Source: an uncultured Chlorobiaceae bacterium
Lineage (GTDB): Bacteria > Bacteroidota > Chlorobiia > Chlorobiales > Chlorobiaceae
Length of the DNA stretch: 45,520 bases
NCBI GenBank assembly: GCA_903836465.1
Contig: CAILRB010000046.1
Coordinates: forward strand, 1 to 45,520
Direction of reading: 5' to 3'
Shown here: positions 1 to 6,016 of the stretch, in pieces
Layout of the letters: the number at the start of each line of letters is the position of its first letter
Position numbering within the stretch: position 1 is the first letter of the stretch
Position numbers and translations under genes: made by a program
Notes under the pieces: model-generated
Seen by the model: the letters and a program-made list of their open reading frames with translations, nothing else
What the model was told of the DNA's origin: nothing
Databases searched by the model: none

Positions 1-11
1 GGACTTGATCA

Positions 12-269
12 ATGAGAATTGCAGAACTACATCCACAACCTGATTGGGTGTTGTCAATTGTTTCGGAAGATGGCCGTGTTGGTCGTTTTGATGTCACTCC
101 TTATCTGGAATACGAAGCGTTTGAAGAGCTTCGTGACCATGATGAATTCATAAAGGTTATCAACGGAGGATACTTCGTCGAATGGGCGTGTGGTGCGGAT
201 TTGTCAGCGGACACAATTGAGGCGCAATGGGAGGTTGTTGGTAAAGCAGAGCAGAAGAACACTGTCTGA
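12..269 (+). CDS. DUF2442 domain protein
   Basis: An 85-residue protein of the DUF2442 family, recognised from the opening hydrophobic strand, the 'DGRVGRFDVTPYL' segment (about residues 20-32) and the closing 'D.SADTIEAQWE' helix. The family has no settled biochemical role. Its genes commonly follow a DUF4160 gene and the pair behaves like a mobile toxin-antitoxin-type unit. The start codon overlaps a possible upstream stop (ATGA at 12-15), as expected if a DUF4160 gene ends just outside the window; that gene cannot be seen. A second, clearly different DUF2442 gene lies at 25703-25966 behind a broken DUF4160 gene. Family assignment is fairly sure; function is unknown. Confidence 0.75.
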   Translation: MRIAELHPQPDWVLSIVSEDGRVGRFDVTPYLEYEAFEELRDHDEFIKVINGGYFVEWACGADLSADTIEAQWEVVGKAEQKNTV

Positions 270-639
270 CCTTCTGTTATTTATTGATACTAACTCGGGC
301 ACCATCAGTGGTTTACATCCTCGTTCCCGGCTTATAGTCAACGTTGTTATGCCGATCCGTCCAAGATGCAGAAATAAAAACAAATAGTTGATTTAAGTGA
401 TTTATAAAAAAATAGGTTAGCGATATTTTCGATGGGTTGGAAATGACATCATATATGTACTGTAACTCAAAGATCTGCGGTATAGGCGGATCCATCTAAT
501 TATTGTCGGGCATCTTATAACATAGGGCGCAGATTATATCATAAAAAAGTTGACGATCAGAAAATATTTTCATACAGGTATCTTCATACGAAAAAGAGAC
601 CTGATTCAGTAACAATCGGTAATCAACGAGGAGAAAGAT
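270..639. other. intergenic, no gene supported
   Basis: About 370 bases with only short, unconvincing reading frames on both strands. Just before the antitoxin gene at 640 is a strong ribosome binding site (GAGGAGA). A weak sigma-70-like pair, TTGACG at 550-555 and TACAGG at 573-578 (17-bp spacing), could drive that gene. A GTTATGC heptamer at 346-352 resembles an integron R' box, but I could not pair it with a partner box. Confidence 0.4.
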
Positions 640-834
640 ATGAGCAGCGTTGTCTCAGTCAAAGAACAGATGTCCAATATTATTCAAGACCAACCAGAAG
701 ACAGTTCCTATGAGGAAATTCTGAGAGAATTGGCCTTTGCGCTCATGATTGATCGCGGGATGGCGGATTCCCGTGCCGGTCGAACGATTTCACATGACGA
801 GATGAAACGGAGAATCGCGGGATGGCAAGCATAA
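640..834 (+). CDS. ParD/RelB-like antitoxin of a broken TA module
   Basis: A 64-residue acidic protein ending in 'GRTISHDEMKRRIAGW', the C-terminal pattern of small antitoxins encoded directly before RelE/ParE-type toxins. Such antitoxins bind and neutralise the toxin through the C-terminal tail and often repress their own promoter. The start is supported by a purine-rich Shine-Dalgarno sequence about 7 bases upstream. Its last codons overlap the ATG of the toxin frame at 822, the usual translational coupling. The toxin partner is broken by a stop and a frameshift, so this antitoxin is now an orphan. Family assignment rests on pattern and context; the exact superfamily is uncertain. Confidence 0.7.
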   Translation: MSSVVSVKEQMSNIIQDQPEDSSYEEILRELAFALMIDRGMADSRAGRTISHDEMKRRIAGWQA

Positions 835-1114
835 ACTGGGCAGCGGAAGGTGAACGATGGCTTAATGAAATTTATACGTATATTTTCCGGGAGATTCCTG
901 CCGCGGCCGTCAAAGTAGTAGAGGCGATTTACAGCAAAGTGGACTTGTTGAAGACATTTCCCTATCTTGACTCTCGGTAAGATCCTGAATTCGAGGATGA
1001 CATCCGGATCTTGTTGTATGGACATTATCGGATTGCGTATCTCGTCAAATCCGATCGCAGATTGATATTTTGGGTTTTTTTCATACTGCACTGAAGATCG
1101 AACAGTATCTCTAA
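822..1114 (+). pseudogene. RelE/ParE-family toxin, disrupted
   Basis: Starting at ATG 822 the frame reads like a ParE/RelE toxin ('INWAAEGERWLNEIYTYIF', then '.VEAIYSKVDLLKTFP'). It stops at TAA 978-980. The same frame continues with 'DDIRILLYGHYRIAYLVK', the conserved central strand of the family. Near position 1050 the coding sense moves to another frame that gives 'IDILGFFHTALKIEQYL', the typical family C-terminus, ending at TAA 1112-1114. So one nonsense codon and one single-base deletion separate this from an intact toxin of about 96 residues. ParE-like toxins poison gyrase and RelE-like toxins cut mRNA on ribosomes; which applies here cannot be told. It overlaps the antitoxin gene by 13 bp. 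Confidence 0.8.
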
Positions 1115-1213
1115 TGTGGTGACAAGGTAGGAGGCCAGCATAAGGAAAACCAAAATTACGGTCAATCGGAACTGCGCGAAAAGCCGCGCAAGCACCTCAA
1201 CTCCACGTTGGGC
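1109..1213 (+). repeat. possible attC recombination site (R' box clear, R'' weak)
   Basis: The right end, GTTGGGC at 1207-1213, matches the R' core GTTRRRY of integron attC sites. The left end is only weakly matched (CTAATGTGG near 1111-1119 against CCACGTT near 1203-1209). Inside lies the hairpin TGCGCG-N6-CGCGCA. As in many cassettes, the site begins at the stop of the preceding gene. The R' call is strengthened by the complementary sequence at the far end of the next unit (1920-1928). Confidence 0.5.
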
Positions 1214-1226
1214 GTCCAAAAATTTA

Positions 1227-1255
1227 TTGCATTTTCAAAAGAAATTTCTTAATAT
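1227..1255 (+). promoter_or_regulatory. sigma-70-type promoter of the VapC/Phd cassette
   Basis: TTGCAT at 1227-1232 and TAATAT at 1250-1255 are separated by 17 bp. They lie inside the cassette, just after its left boundary and directly before the operator-like palindrome, so the TA module would be transcribed independently of any integron promoter. Confidence 0.55.
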
Positions 1256-1277
1256 TGTACAATTGCACAATTGTACA
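1256..1277. promoter_or_regulatory. operator-like palindrome before the vapC-type gene
   Basis: Two perfect 10-bp arms, TGTACAATTG (1256-1265) and CAATTGTACA (1268-1277), flank a 2-bp centre. The palindrome begins immediately after the -10 box, covering the expected transcription start. Position and symmetry suit autorepression by the Phd-type antitoxin or toxin-antitoxin complex encoded downstream. The binding protein is inferred. Confidence 0.6.
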
Positions 1278-1292
1278 TGATTTTAGATTGAT

Positions 1293-1685
1293 ATGAAAAT
1301 TGTAATTGATACATCCATTGTAATAGCAGTTATTACAAATGAAAAGCATAAGCCAGTTTTAATTAATAAAACCAGGGCAGCTCATTTGCTTGCTCCCTCT
1401 TCGCTTCCTTTTGAGATTGGCAACGCCATCTCGGCAATGTTTAAAAGAAATCGCATATCTCTGGATCAAGCACTTTATGCACTTGAGGCCTTTGAAAAAA
1501 TTCCTGTTCAGCTTTGTGATGTCAACCTAAACAAATCTGTGGAATTAGCTCAACTCTTGGGAATATATGCATATGACGCTTATTTTATCGAGTGCGCTCA
1601 ATCCTATAAATCACCGTTGTTTTCGTTGGATCATAGACTAATCGAAGCTGCATCTAAAATTGGTATTAAATCTATAGAGGTTTAA
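1293..1685 (+). CDS. PIN-domain ribonuclease toxin (VapC type)
   Basis: A 130-residue PIN-domain protein. The metal-binding acidic set is visible: D6 in 'VIDTSIV', E41 in 'FEIGNAIS', D95 in 'YDAYFIECA' and D113 in 'SLDHRL'. PIN toxins are Mg2+-dependent RNases that usually cut tRNA or rRNA. All four acids are present, so the enzyme is probably active. It comes first in a two-gene operon, with the antitoxin starting 1 bp after its stop, the reverse of the most common VapBC order. It lies within a well-bounded integron-like cassette (1208-1995) that has its own promoter and operator. There is no clear Shine-Dalgarno sequence. Confidence 0.9.
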   Translation: MKIVIDTSIVIAVITNEKHKPVLINKTRAAHLLAPSSLPFEIGNAISAMFKRNRISLDQALYALEAFEKIPVQLCDVNLNKSVELAQLLGIYAYDAYFIECAQSYKSPLFSLDHRLIEAASKIGIKSIEV

Positions 1686-1686
1686 A

Positions 1687-1905
1687 ATGACCATATATAC
1701 ATATTCTGAAGCAAGACAAAATTTTGCATCTGTTCTTGACAAAGCAGGGAAAACTGGCGAAGTGTTAATAAAACGTAAAGATGGGACAATCTTTGTCATC
1801 AAGCCGATCACAAAAAACGATTCTCCACTTGATGTTAAAGGCATCGATTTAAATTTATCGAGAAATGAAATTGTAGAATTATTGCATGAGGTTAGACAAA
1901 GATAA
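1687..1905 (+). CDS. Phd/YefM-family antitoxin
   Basis: A 72-residue protein with the Phd/YefM fold signature: 'YTYSEARQNFASVLDKA' (residues 4-20), then a beta strand and 'VLIKRKDGTIFVIKPI'. Members bind DNA as dimers through the N-terminal half and wrap their flexible C-terminus around the toxin. Here the C-terminus 'DLNLSRNEIVELLHEVRQ' is the likely toxin-binding segment. It follows the PIN toxin with no useful gap, so the two are co-translated. The palindrome at 1256-1277 is the natural candidate operator. The gene ends 17 bp before the attC R'' box at 1923. Confidence 0.87.
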   Translation: MTIYTYSEARQNFASVLDKAGKTGEVLIKRKDGTIFVIKPITKNDSPLDVKGIDLNLSRNEIVELLHEVRQR

Positions 1906-1922
1906 TTTGAGTGATATTTGAC

Positions 1923-2001
1923 GCCCAACACAGGCGTAGAGGAGATGCCGCTACGCCCTTCACCTGAACACAGCAGCACTGCTCACGCGTCAGTGTTAGG
2001 C
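1923..2001 (+). repeat. integron attC site (best example)
   Basis: The left box GCCCAAC (1923-1929) matches R'' (RYYYAAC) and the right box GTTAGGC (1995-2001) matches R' (GTTRRRY). Extended outward pairing is GCCCAACAC with GTGTTAGGC, one G-T type mismatch in nine. Inside are two hairpins, GGCGTAG-N11-CTACGCC and AGCAG-CA-CTGCT. The site closes the unit 1208-1995; that unit's first nine bases, TTGGGCGTC (1208-1216), are exactly complementary to GACGCCCAA (1920-1928) at its R'' end, as required for a cassette excised as a circle. Confidence 0.75.
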
Positions 2002-2024
2002 GGACTCTGCAGTGGCGATTTTGA

Positions 2025-2053
2025 TTGACAAAAGGCACACATAGAGCTATATT
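2025..2053 (+). promoter_or_regulatory. near-consensus promoter of the BrnT-type TA cassette
   Basis: TTGACA at 2025-2030 and TATATT at 2048-2053 have an exact 17-bp spacer. The ATG of the toxin is at 2063, only 9 bases after the -10 box, and no Shine-Dalgarno sequence fits between them. The transcript would be leaderless or nearly so. Confidence 0.65.
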
Positions 2054-2062
2054 GACTTTCGC

Positions 2063-2347
2063 ATGAGCTTCAATTGGAATGAAGAGAAAAATCAACTTCT
2101 GAAGGCAGAAAGAGGAATTTCTTTCGAGAGAATAGTTGTTGCAATCGAGGAAGGTCATCTCCTTGATGTTGTTGATCACCCGCATATTGAGAAATATAAA
2201 AATCAGCAAATTTTTATTGTCGATATTGAAGGTTACGCAATCTGTGTTCCATTTGTTGAAGAGGCGAATGGTGACTTTTTTTTGAAGACCCTCTTTCCAA
2301 GCAGGAAGTACACAAAGCAATTCGATTTGGAGAAAAGAAATGAATAA
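2063..2347 (+). CDS. BrnT-like toxin
   Basis: A 94-residue protein that reads like the BrnT-related toxin group: 'FNWNEEKNQLLKAERGISFERIVVAIEEG' at the N-terminus, a central strand pair '.QQIFIVDIEGYAICVPFVE', and the closing 'FLKTLFPSRKYTKQF' with the conserved Arg-Lys of the active site region. BrnT proteins are RelE-fold ribonucleases. The next gene overlaps by 8 bp and encodes a ribbon-helix-helix-type antitoxin, which fits the brnT-brnA order. The gene has its own near-consensus promoter almost abutting the start codon. BrnT-type is my best reading; a close relative such as a DUF4258-type toxin is possible. Confidence 0.7.
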   Translation: MSFNWNEEKNQLLKAERGISFERIVVAIEEGHLLDVVDHPHIEKYKNQQIFIVDIEGYAICVPFVEEANGDFFLKTLFPSRKYTKQFDLEKRNE

Positions 2348-2621
2348 GACAGAGGAAGCAGAACTTATCAACTCGGTGGAAGCTGGTGAATGGACTTCCG
2401 TTGCCGACCTTACCTCTATGAAAGAGAGGCTTATGAAAGCCGCTTCAGAAACGGCTCTCAAAGGCTATCGAATTAATGTGAGAATCTCCAAACGTGATGT
2501 GGAAGCCCTCAAGACTAAAGCACTTGAAGAAGGTATTCCCTACCAAACTCTTGTTACGAGTATCCTGCACAAATATGTTACGGGAAGAATCATCGAAAAA
2601 GAAGAGAAGACATCCGTCTGA
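2340..2621 (+). CDS. CopG/BrnA-type ribbon-helix-helix antitoxin
   Basis: A 93-residue protein. The C-terminal half has the ribbon-helix-helix pattern 'RINVRISKRDVEALKTKA' then 'GIPYQTLVTSILHKYVTG', as in CopG-like antitoxins paired with BrnT-like toxins. The N-terminal half ('EEAELINSVEAGEW') is acidic and probably contacts the toxin. It overlaps the toxin gene by 8 bp, so translation is coupled. Likely acts as neutraliser and DNA-binding autorepressor of the promoter at 2025-2053. Confidence 0.82.
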   Translation: MNKTEEAELINSVEAGEWTSVADLTSMKERLMKAASETALKGYRINVRISKRDVEALKTKALEEGIPYQTLVTSILHKYVTGRIIEKEEKTSV

Positions 2622-2691
2622 CATCAAGATCAATTTAATGCAATTCGCGTCATATCTGCACGATGAGCAACAAAGACTGGAAGGAAAATTT

Positions 2692-2952
2692 ATGAAGAAG
2701 GGTAATTTGGATATGTCAGATGAGCCGAGACCAGAATATATAAGGTCAGATTTAGGTGAAATTATACGCGGCAAATATGCAAATCGCATAAAAGAGGAAA
2801 CAAATGTTGTTTTTCTGGAACCTGATGTTGCAGAGGCTTTTCCTAACGATAAGTCCGTAAATAAAGCTCTTCGTTATTTATTGGAGGGTGCAAATTGCCT
2901 CAACCCGCCTGACGCAACGCTCCATCGCACCCCGCTATCCCTCCGCTGCTGA
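2692..2952 (+). CDS. orphan antitoxin-like protein, C-terminus replaced by attC sequence
   Basis: From ATG 2692, preceded by AAGGA, the product begins 'MKKGNLDMSDEPRPEYIRSD' and continues 'RGKYANRIKEETNVVFLEPDVAEAFPNDKSVNKALRYLL'. This is the pattern of a widespread small protein family (phrases 'RPEY...RGKYA' and 'V..L.PDVA..FP....VN.ALR') commonly found beside toxin genes. The last 16 or so residues are translated from the attC-like palindrome, and the stop (2950-2952) lies inside it, so the natural C-terminus and any partner gene are missing. It may be a relic. An alternative start is ATG 2713. The exact function is unknown. Confidence 0.6.
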   Translation: MKKGNLDMSDEPRPEYIRSDLGEIIRGKYANRIKEETNVVFLEPDVAEAFPNDKSVNKALRYLLEGANCLNPPDATLHRTPLSLRC

Positions 2953-2966
2953 GCTTTGCGTCAGGT
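2907..2966 (+). repeat. attC-like palindrome with compensated core boxes
   Basis: CCTGACGCAA (2908-2917) pairs perfectly with TTGCGTCAGG (2956-2965). After one mismatch, GCTC (2919-2922) pairs with GAGC (2951-2954). The boxes GCCTGAC and GTCAGGT differ from the R''/R' consensus at the same pair (A to G with T to C), which keeps the pairing. CCGCCTGA (2905-2912) is complementary, with one mismatch, to the TTAGGCGG that starts the unit at 1996, as expected for a cassette 1996-2960. A related copy lies at 3956. Confidence 0.6.
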
Positions 2967-3069
2967 GTACCCTGCGGGGCGCGATAACAGATATGCTCTC
3001 TGATTGTTCTGACGGGTTCTGGCAAAGAAGGGCGTGAGTTATGATTCGACCACAGCCTGTTTTGGTTAC

Positions 3070-3396
3070 TCAGATTGTTTGCTGTTCCTTTTTTGGCGTC
3101 AGTTTGATTTCCAGTTCGCAGCCAACTGCATCGGCGTATTTCATCAGCGTGGCAACCGAGGGGGTGTGCTTGTTGCCCGATTCAAGTCTGGAGATGGCGC
3201 TTTTGGAGGTACCAATTTTCAGAGCTACAGCCTCTTGCGTCATGCCTGATTGCTGGCGGGCGGCAAGGAGTTCCCGTATCAGGGCATACTTTGGCCCAAG
3301 AGCCTCATACCCCGCTTTAAATTCTTTATTGACCATCGCCTTGCGGAGAAATTCTTCGTGATTGTGCTCCACAGGCTGGTATTTGAGATCATCCAT
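3070..3396 (-). CDS. HigA-type HTH antitoxin
   Basis: A 108-residue protein with a C-terminal Cro/CI (XRE) helix-turn-helix, 'MTQEAVALKIGTSKSAISRLESGNKHTPS' (about residues 53-81), followed by 'LMKYADAVGCELEIKLTPK', the usual tail of HigA antitoxins. It should bind the toxin encoded just upstream and repress the operon. It overlaps the toxin gene by 8 bp. It is the second gene of a minus-strand pair, the normal higB-higA order. The pair runs against the direction of the surrounding attC-like sites, so it must rely on its own promoter above 3715. Confidence 0.88.
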   Translation of the reverse strand: MDDLKYQPVEHNHEEFLRKAMVNKEFKAGYEALGPKYALIRELLAARQQSGMTQEAVALKIGTSKSAISRLESGNKHTPSVATLMKYADAVGCELEIKLTPKKEQQTI

Positions 3397-3715
3397 TGAT
3401 TACCTCCTTCATTCTATTAAGCGCGAGCGCTAACTCTTTTCGTGGGGTCGCTTGCGATTTTTTGATAAATGCGTGCAGGATAATGATTCGCTTTCCTGTC
3501 TGAAAACAGTAGAGTGCTCTTCCAATACCATCCTTTCCCTTGGGCCGAATCTCAAACAAGCCATTTCCCATTGCTCGTGAATAGGGCATCCGCAGATCAT
3601 TGCCGTAATCCATAAGCAATTCAACAATGCGTGCGTAATCCGTTTTGATCGACTCAGGCCAAGCCTCAATCTCTTTCAGTATTCGAGGGTGAAAATAGTC
3701 GAGTTGATAAGCCAT
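3389..3715 (-). CDS. HigB-type toxin (phage Gp49-like/RelE fold)
   Basis: A 108-residue protein of the phage-derived Gp49-like group: 'ILKEIEAWPESIKTDYARIVELLMDYGNDLRMPYSRAMGNGLFEIR' then 'GIGRALYCFQTGKRIIILHAFIKKSQATPRKELALALNRM'. The 'LFEIR', 'R.LYCF', 'I.LHAF.KKSQ.TP' sequence of motifs is diagnostic. Such toxins are ribosome-dependent mRNA endonucleases. It appears full length and intact. It is first in the operon with the HigA-type antitoxin; the 8-bp overlap implies coupling. Confidence 0.9.
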   Translation of the reverse strand: MAYQLDYFHPRILKEIEAWPESIKTDYARIVELLMDYGNDLRMPYSRAMGNGLFEIRPKGKDGIGRALYCFQTGKRIIILHAFIKKSQATPRKELALALNRMKEVING

Positions 3716-3955
3716 GAAGTTATCAAAAATGGCAACAATTCTGAAATTATTTATTTCCTTTATTACGACGAAATTACTTAGAAATAGAGCAATTACAAAG
3801 ATGATTTTATTGATCTCTTACGCTCACGAACACCATAGTGGTTGATACCATCCGTTTTCTTAATCAATTTTCTAATGTTTGAGTCCATGACGCTATATGA
3901 TATTTTTTTTTCTGGCATTGATAGAATGAAGCACTTGACGGTAGATTAAATAACT
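3716..3955. other. intergenic after the HigBA module
   Basis: AT-rich sequence without a supported gene. It must hold the promoter for the minus-strand HigBA pair, but I see no pair of boxes good enough to annotate. The stretch continues into the attC-like palindrome at 3956. Confidence 0.35.
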
Positions 3956-4015
3956 GCCCGACGCAACGCTCCAGCGGACTCCGTTAATCCTCTGCCGCTG
4001 AGATTTGCATAGCAA
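3956..4015 (+). repeat. degenerate attC-like palindrome, right box lost
   Basis: The left half, GCCCGACGCAACGCTCC, closely repeats the left half of the palindrome at 2907. GCAA (3963-3966) faces TTGC (4005-4008), and CAGCGG (3972-3977) faces CCGCTG (3995-4000). The expected R' box after 4008 is ATAGCAA, which matches nothing, so the site looks decayed. It marks the right edge of the TA cassette run. Confidence 0.5.
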
Positions 4016-4076
4016 TGAGGCTGTCAATCGTTTTTTATCTTATTATTTTAAAAATAATTGCTTACGCTATTTCAGG

Positions 4077-4112
4077 GAATAACAAAGTTTTATAAACTTG
4101 AATAACAAAGTT
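4077..4112. repeat. 13-bp direct repeats before the Fic gene
   Basis: GAATAACAAAGTT occurs at 4077-4089 and again at 4100-4112, start to start 23 bp (about two helical turns). Between them AAGTTT-TAT-AAACTT forms a small inverted repeat. The spacing and position about 60 bp upstream of the Fic start suggest operator sites, perhaps for the gene's own N-terminal DNA-binding domain. Confidence 0.45.
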
Positions 4113-4169
4113 ATATTACGGGAGAGCGGTGACGTAGCATGTCCTCGTAACTCCAATTATTAAGTACAG

Positions 4170-5690
4170 ATGGCAAGACCGAATGAAAAGCTGGCTGACG
4201 CACTGCGGGTGCTGAAGCGGTTGCAGGGCAAGTACAATGGCGTGATTGAGTCTGGGGATATTACCGAGGCGCAGCGTGTGATTCTTGTCGATGAGGGGTT
4301 CCTGCGACCGGTTATGAAAGGGTGGTACTTATGTGCCAATCCGCGAGATCATGAGGGGGACTCTACGGCGTGGTATGCCAATTTCTGGTCATTTTTATCC
4401 GGTTATCTGACCAGGCGCTTCAAGAAGAGATACTGCATGAACGCAGACGCATCACTCATCCTCCATACCCGGAGTACTCGCATACCCCGGCAGGTAACTG
4501 TTATCACCACTGAAGGCGGCACCTCTGTGCTCGACCTCCCATACGGGAACTCCGTGTTGATCTACCCTGATAAAAAGAATTTGCCCCGTCATCAAACAGA
4601 GGTGAACGGGCTGCAACTGCACTCCCTTCCTGAAACCCTCTGCAAGCTGAGTCCGCAAGCATTTATCACCAATCCGCGTGATGCCGAAATCGCACTCAAC
4701 ATGATTGGCGATCCCGGAGAACTTCTCGAAATACTACTCACCAAACAGGGGTCGGTCGCTGCTGCCGGGCGGCTGGCAGGAGCGCTGCGCTTTGTCGGGC
4801 ATGCCGATTATGCCGAGCGGATTATCCACACCATGAAACTGGGCAAATACGATGTTCGAGAAATAAACCCGTTTCTTATTCCTGTGCCAACACTGGGGAA
4901 TACTCGTGAGCGATCACCATACATCATGCGGTTACAATCCCTGTGGTCGGGATGGAGAGAAGAGGTACTGGCACTCTTTCCTCCAGCGCCTGGAGTGGCC
5001 CGAAATACCGCTGCCTATCTGGCCAATGTCGATGAACGCTACGTTGTGGATGCATATAACTCACTTTCCATAGAGGGCTATCAGGTCACTGAGGCACTTA
5101 TTGACAGAGTAGCACAGCAGGGGTGGAATCCTGATGCTGACCAGCAGGATAAAAAAGATCGGGATGCACTTGCAGCACGTGGCTACTATCAGGCATTTCA
5201 GTCCGTCAGAACAGATCTGGAAGCAATTCTGAGGGGGCAAAATTCCGGTGCGGTTGTCAGGAGTGCTCATCACGGCTGGTATGCCGAACTCTTTTCGCCA
5301 TCAGTTGCTGCCGGTATATTGGAGCCCCACCAGCTTGCCGGTTATCGGAACGGTTCCGTCTTTATCCGTAACTCAATGCACACTCCTTTGCCATGCGAAG
5401 CGCTGACCGATGCAATGGAAACCCTGTTCAACCTGATTGAACAGGAGCCCGAACCGGCAGTCAGAGCAGTACTCGGTCATCAGCTTTTTGTCTTTATCCA
5501 TCCCTATTTCGATGGCAATGGCCGTATCGGTCGATTTTTGATGAACGCCATGCTTGCCTCAGGCGGCTATCCGTGGACAGTTATTCGGGTTCAGCGGCTC
5601 AGTGACTACATTTCCGCCCTCGAAAAAGCAAGCAGTGATGGCGACATCAAGCCATTGACCCTTTTTATTGCTGAAGAGATGAGGTTTTGA
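4170..5690 (+). CDS. Fic-family protein with N-terminal winged-helix-like domain
   Basis: A 506-residue Fic protein. Fic enzymes move AMP (or a related group) from a nucleotide onto a target hydroxyl. The catalytic motif HPYFDGNGRIGR begins at His444 and is complete. An inhibitory motif [S/T]xxxE[G/N] is visible at S298-E302-G303, ahead of the Fic core, as in class II Fic proteins where the Glu blocks the ATP site. The N-terminal 200 or so residues resemble the winged-helix antitoxin-like (AbiEi-type) domain: 'ALRVLKRLQGKYNGVIESGDI...EGFLRPVMKGWYLC'. One polypeptide thus combines a DNA-binding-like module, an autoinhibitory helix and the transferase. The target is unknown. The 13-bp repeats upstream may be its operator. 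It adjoins the TA cassette run, a typical setting for Fic genes. Confidence 0.9.
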   Translation: MARPNEKLADALRVLKRLQGKYNGVIESGDITEAQRVILVDEGFLRPVMKGWYLCANPRDHEGDSTAWYANFWSFLSGYLTRRFKKRYCMNADASLILHTRSTRIPRQVTVITTEGGTSVLDLPYGNSVLIYPDKKNLPRHQTEVNGLQLHSLPETLCKLSPQAFITNPRDAEIALNMIGDPGELLEILLTKQGSVAAAGRLAGALRFVGHADYAERIIHTMKLGKYDVREINPFLIPVPTLGNTRERSPYIMRLQSLWSGWREEVLALFPPAPGVARNTAAYLANVDERYVVDAYNSLSIEGYQVTEALIDRVAQQGWNPDADQQDKKDRDALAARGYYQAFQSVRTDLEAILRGQNSGAVVRSAHHGWYAELFSPSVAAGILEPHQLAGYRNGSVFIRNSMHTPLPCEALTDAMETLFNLIEQEPEPAVRAVLGHQLFVFIHPYFDGNGRIGRFLMNAMLASGGYPWTVIRVQRLSDYISALEKASSDGDIKPLTLFIAEEMRF

Positions 5691-5782
5691 GTTCGAGATT
5701 AACCCAACTGAGGACTTTAAAAAACATTGATTATTCTATTGGAAAATAATCTATCATAAGGACACATCGAAAATACCGGAAT

Positions 5783-6016
5783 ATGAATGATCAACCAAAT
5801 AATCCATTGCATGGACTGACTCTTGAAAAAATACTATGCGATCTTGTCAATCACTATGGTTGGGATGAACTCTATAAAATGATAGAAATTCGTTGTTTTT
5901 ATAATGATCCAAGTATTAAGTCCAGCTTGAAATTCTTGCGAAAAACAAACTGGGCCAGAGTGAAAATTGAAGAGATATATATCGACCTGATTGGTCAAGA
6001 AAAGAAAAAAATGTAA
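5783..6016 (+). CDS. VF530 family DNA-binding-type small protein (DUF2132)
   Basis: A 77-residue protein matching the VF530 family along its whole length: '[33 protein letters not shown]' and then '[27 protein letters not shown]'. The family is a compact helical fold with a proposed DNA-binding role; the cellular function is not established. No obvious operon partner: it lies 92 bp after the Fic gene, and the acetyltransferase start is nearly 300 bp further on. Confidence 0.9.
   Translation: MNDQPNNPLHGLTLEKILCDLVNHYGWDELYKMIEIRCFYNDPSIKSSLKFLRKTNWARVKIEEIYIDLIGQEKKKM

Noticed and set aside
346-352. GTTATGC heptamer as an attC R' box
   Set aside because: No convincing R'' partner upstream, and the unit that would start here lacks the complementary box at its end.
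5729-5751. GATTATT-N9-AATAATC inverted repeat as an operator of the VF530-type gene
   Set aside because: AT-rich and short; can arise by chance in this base composition.
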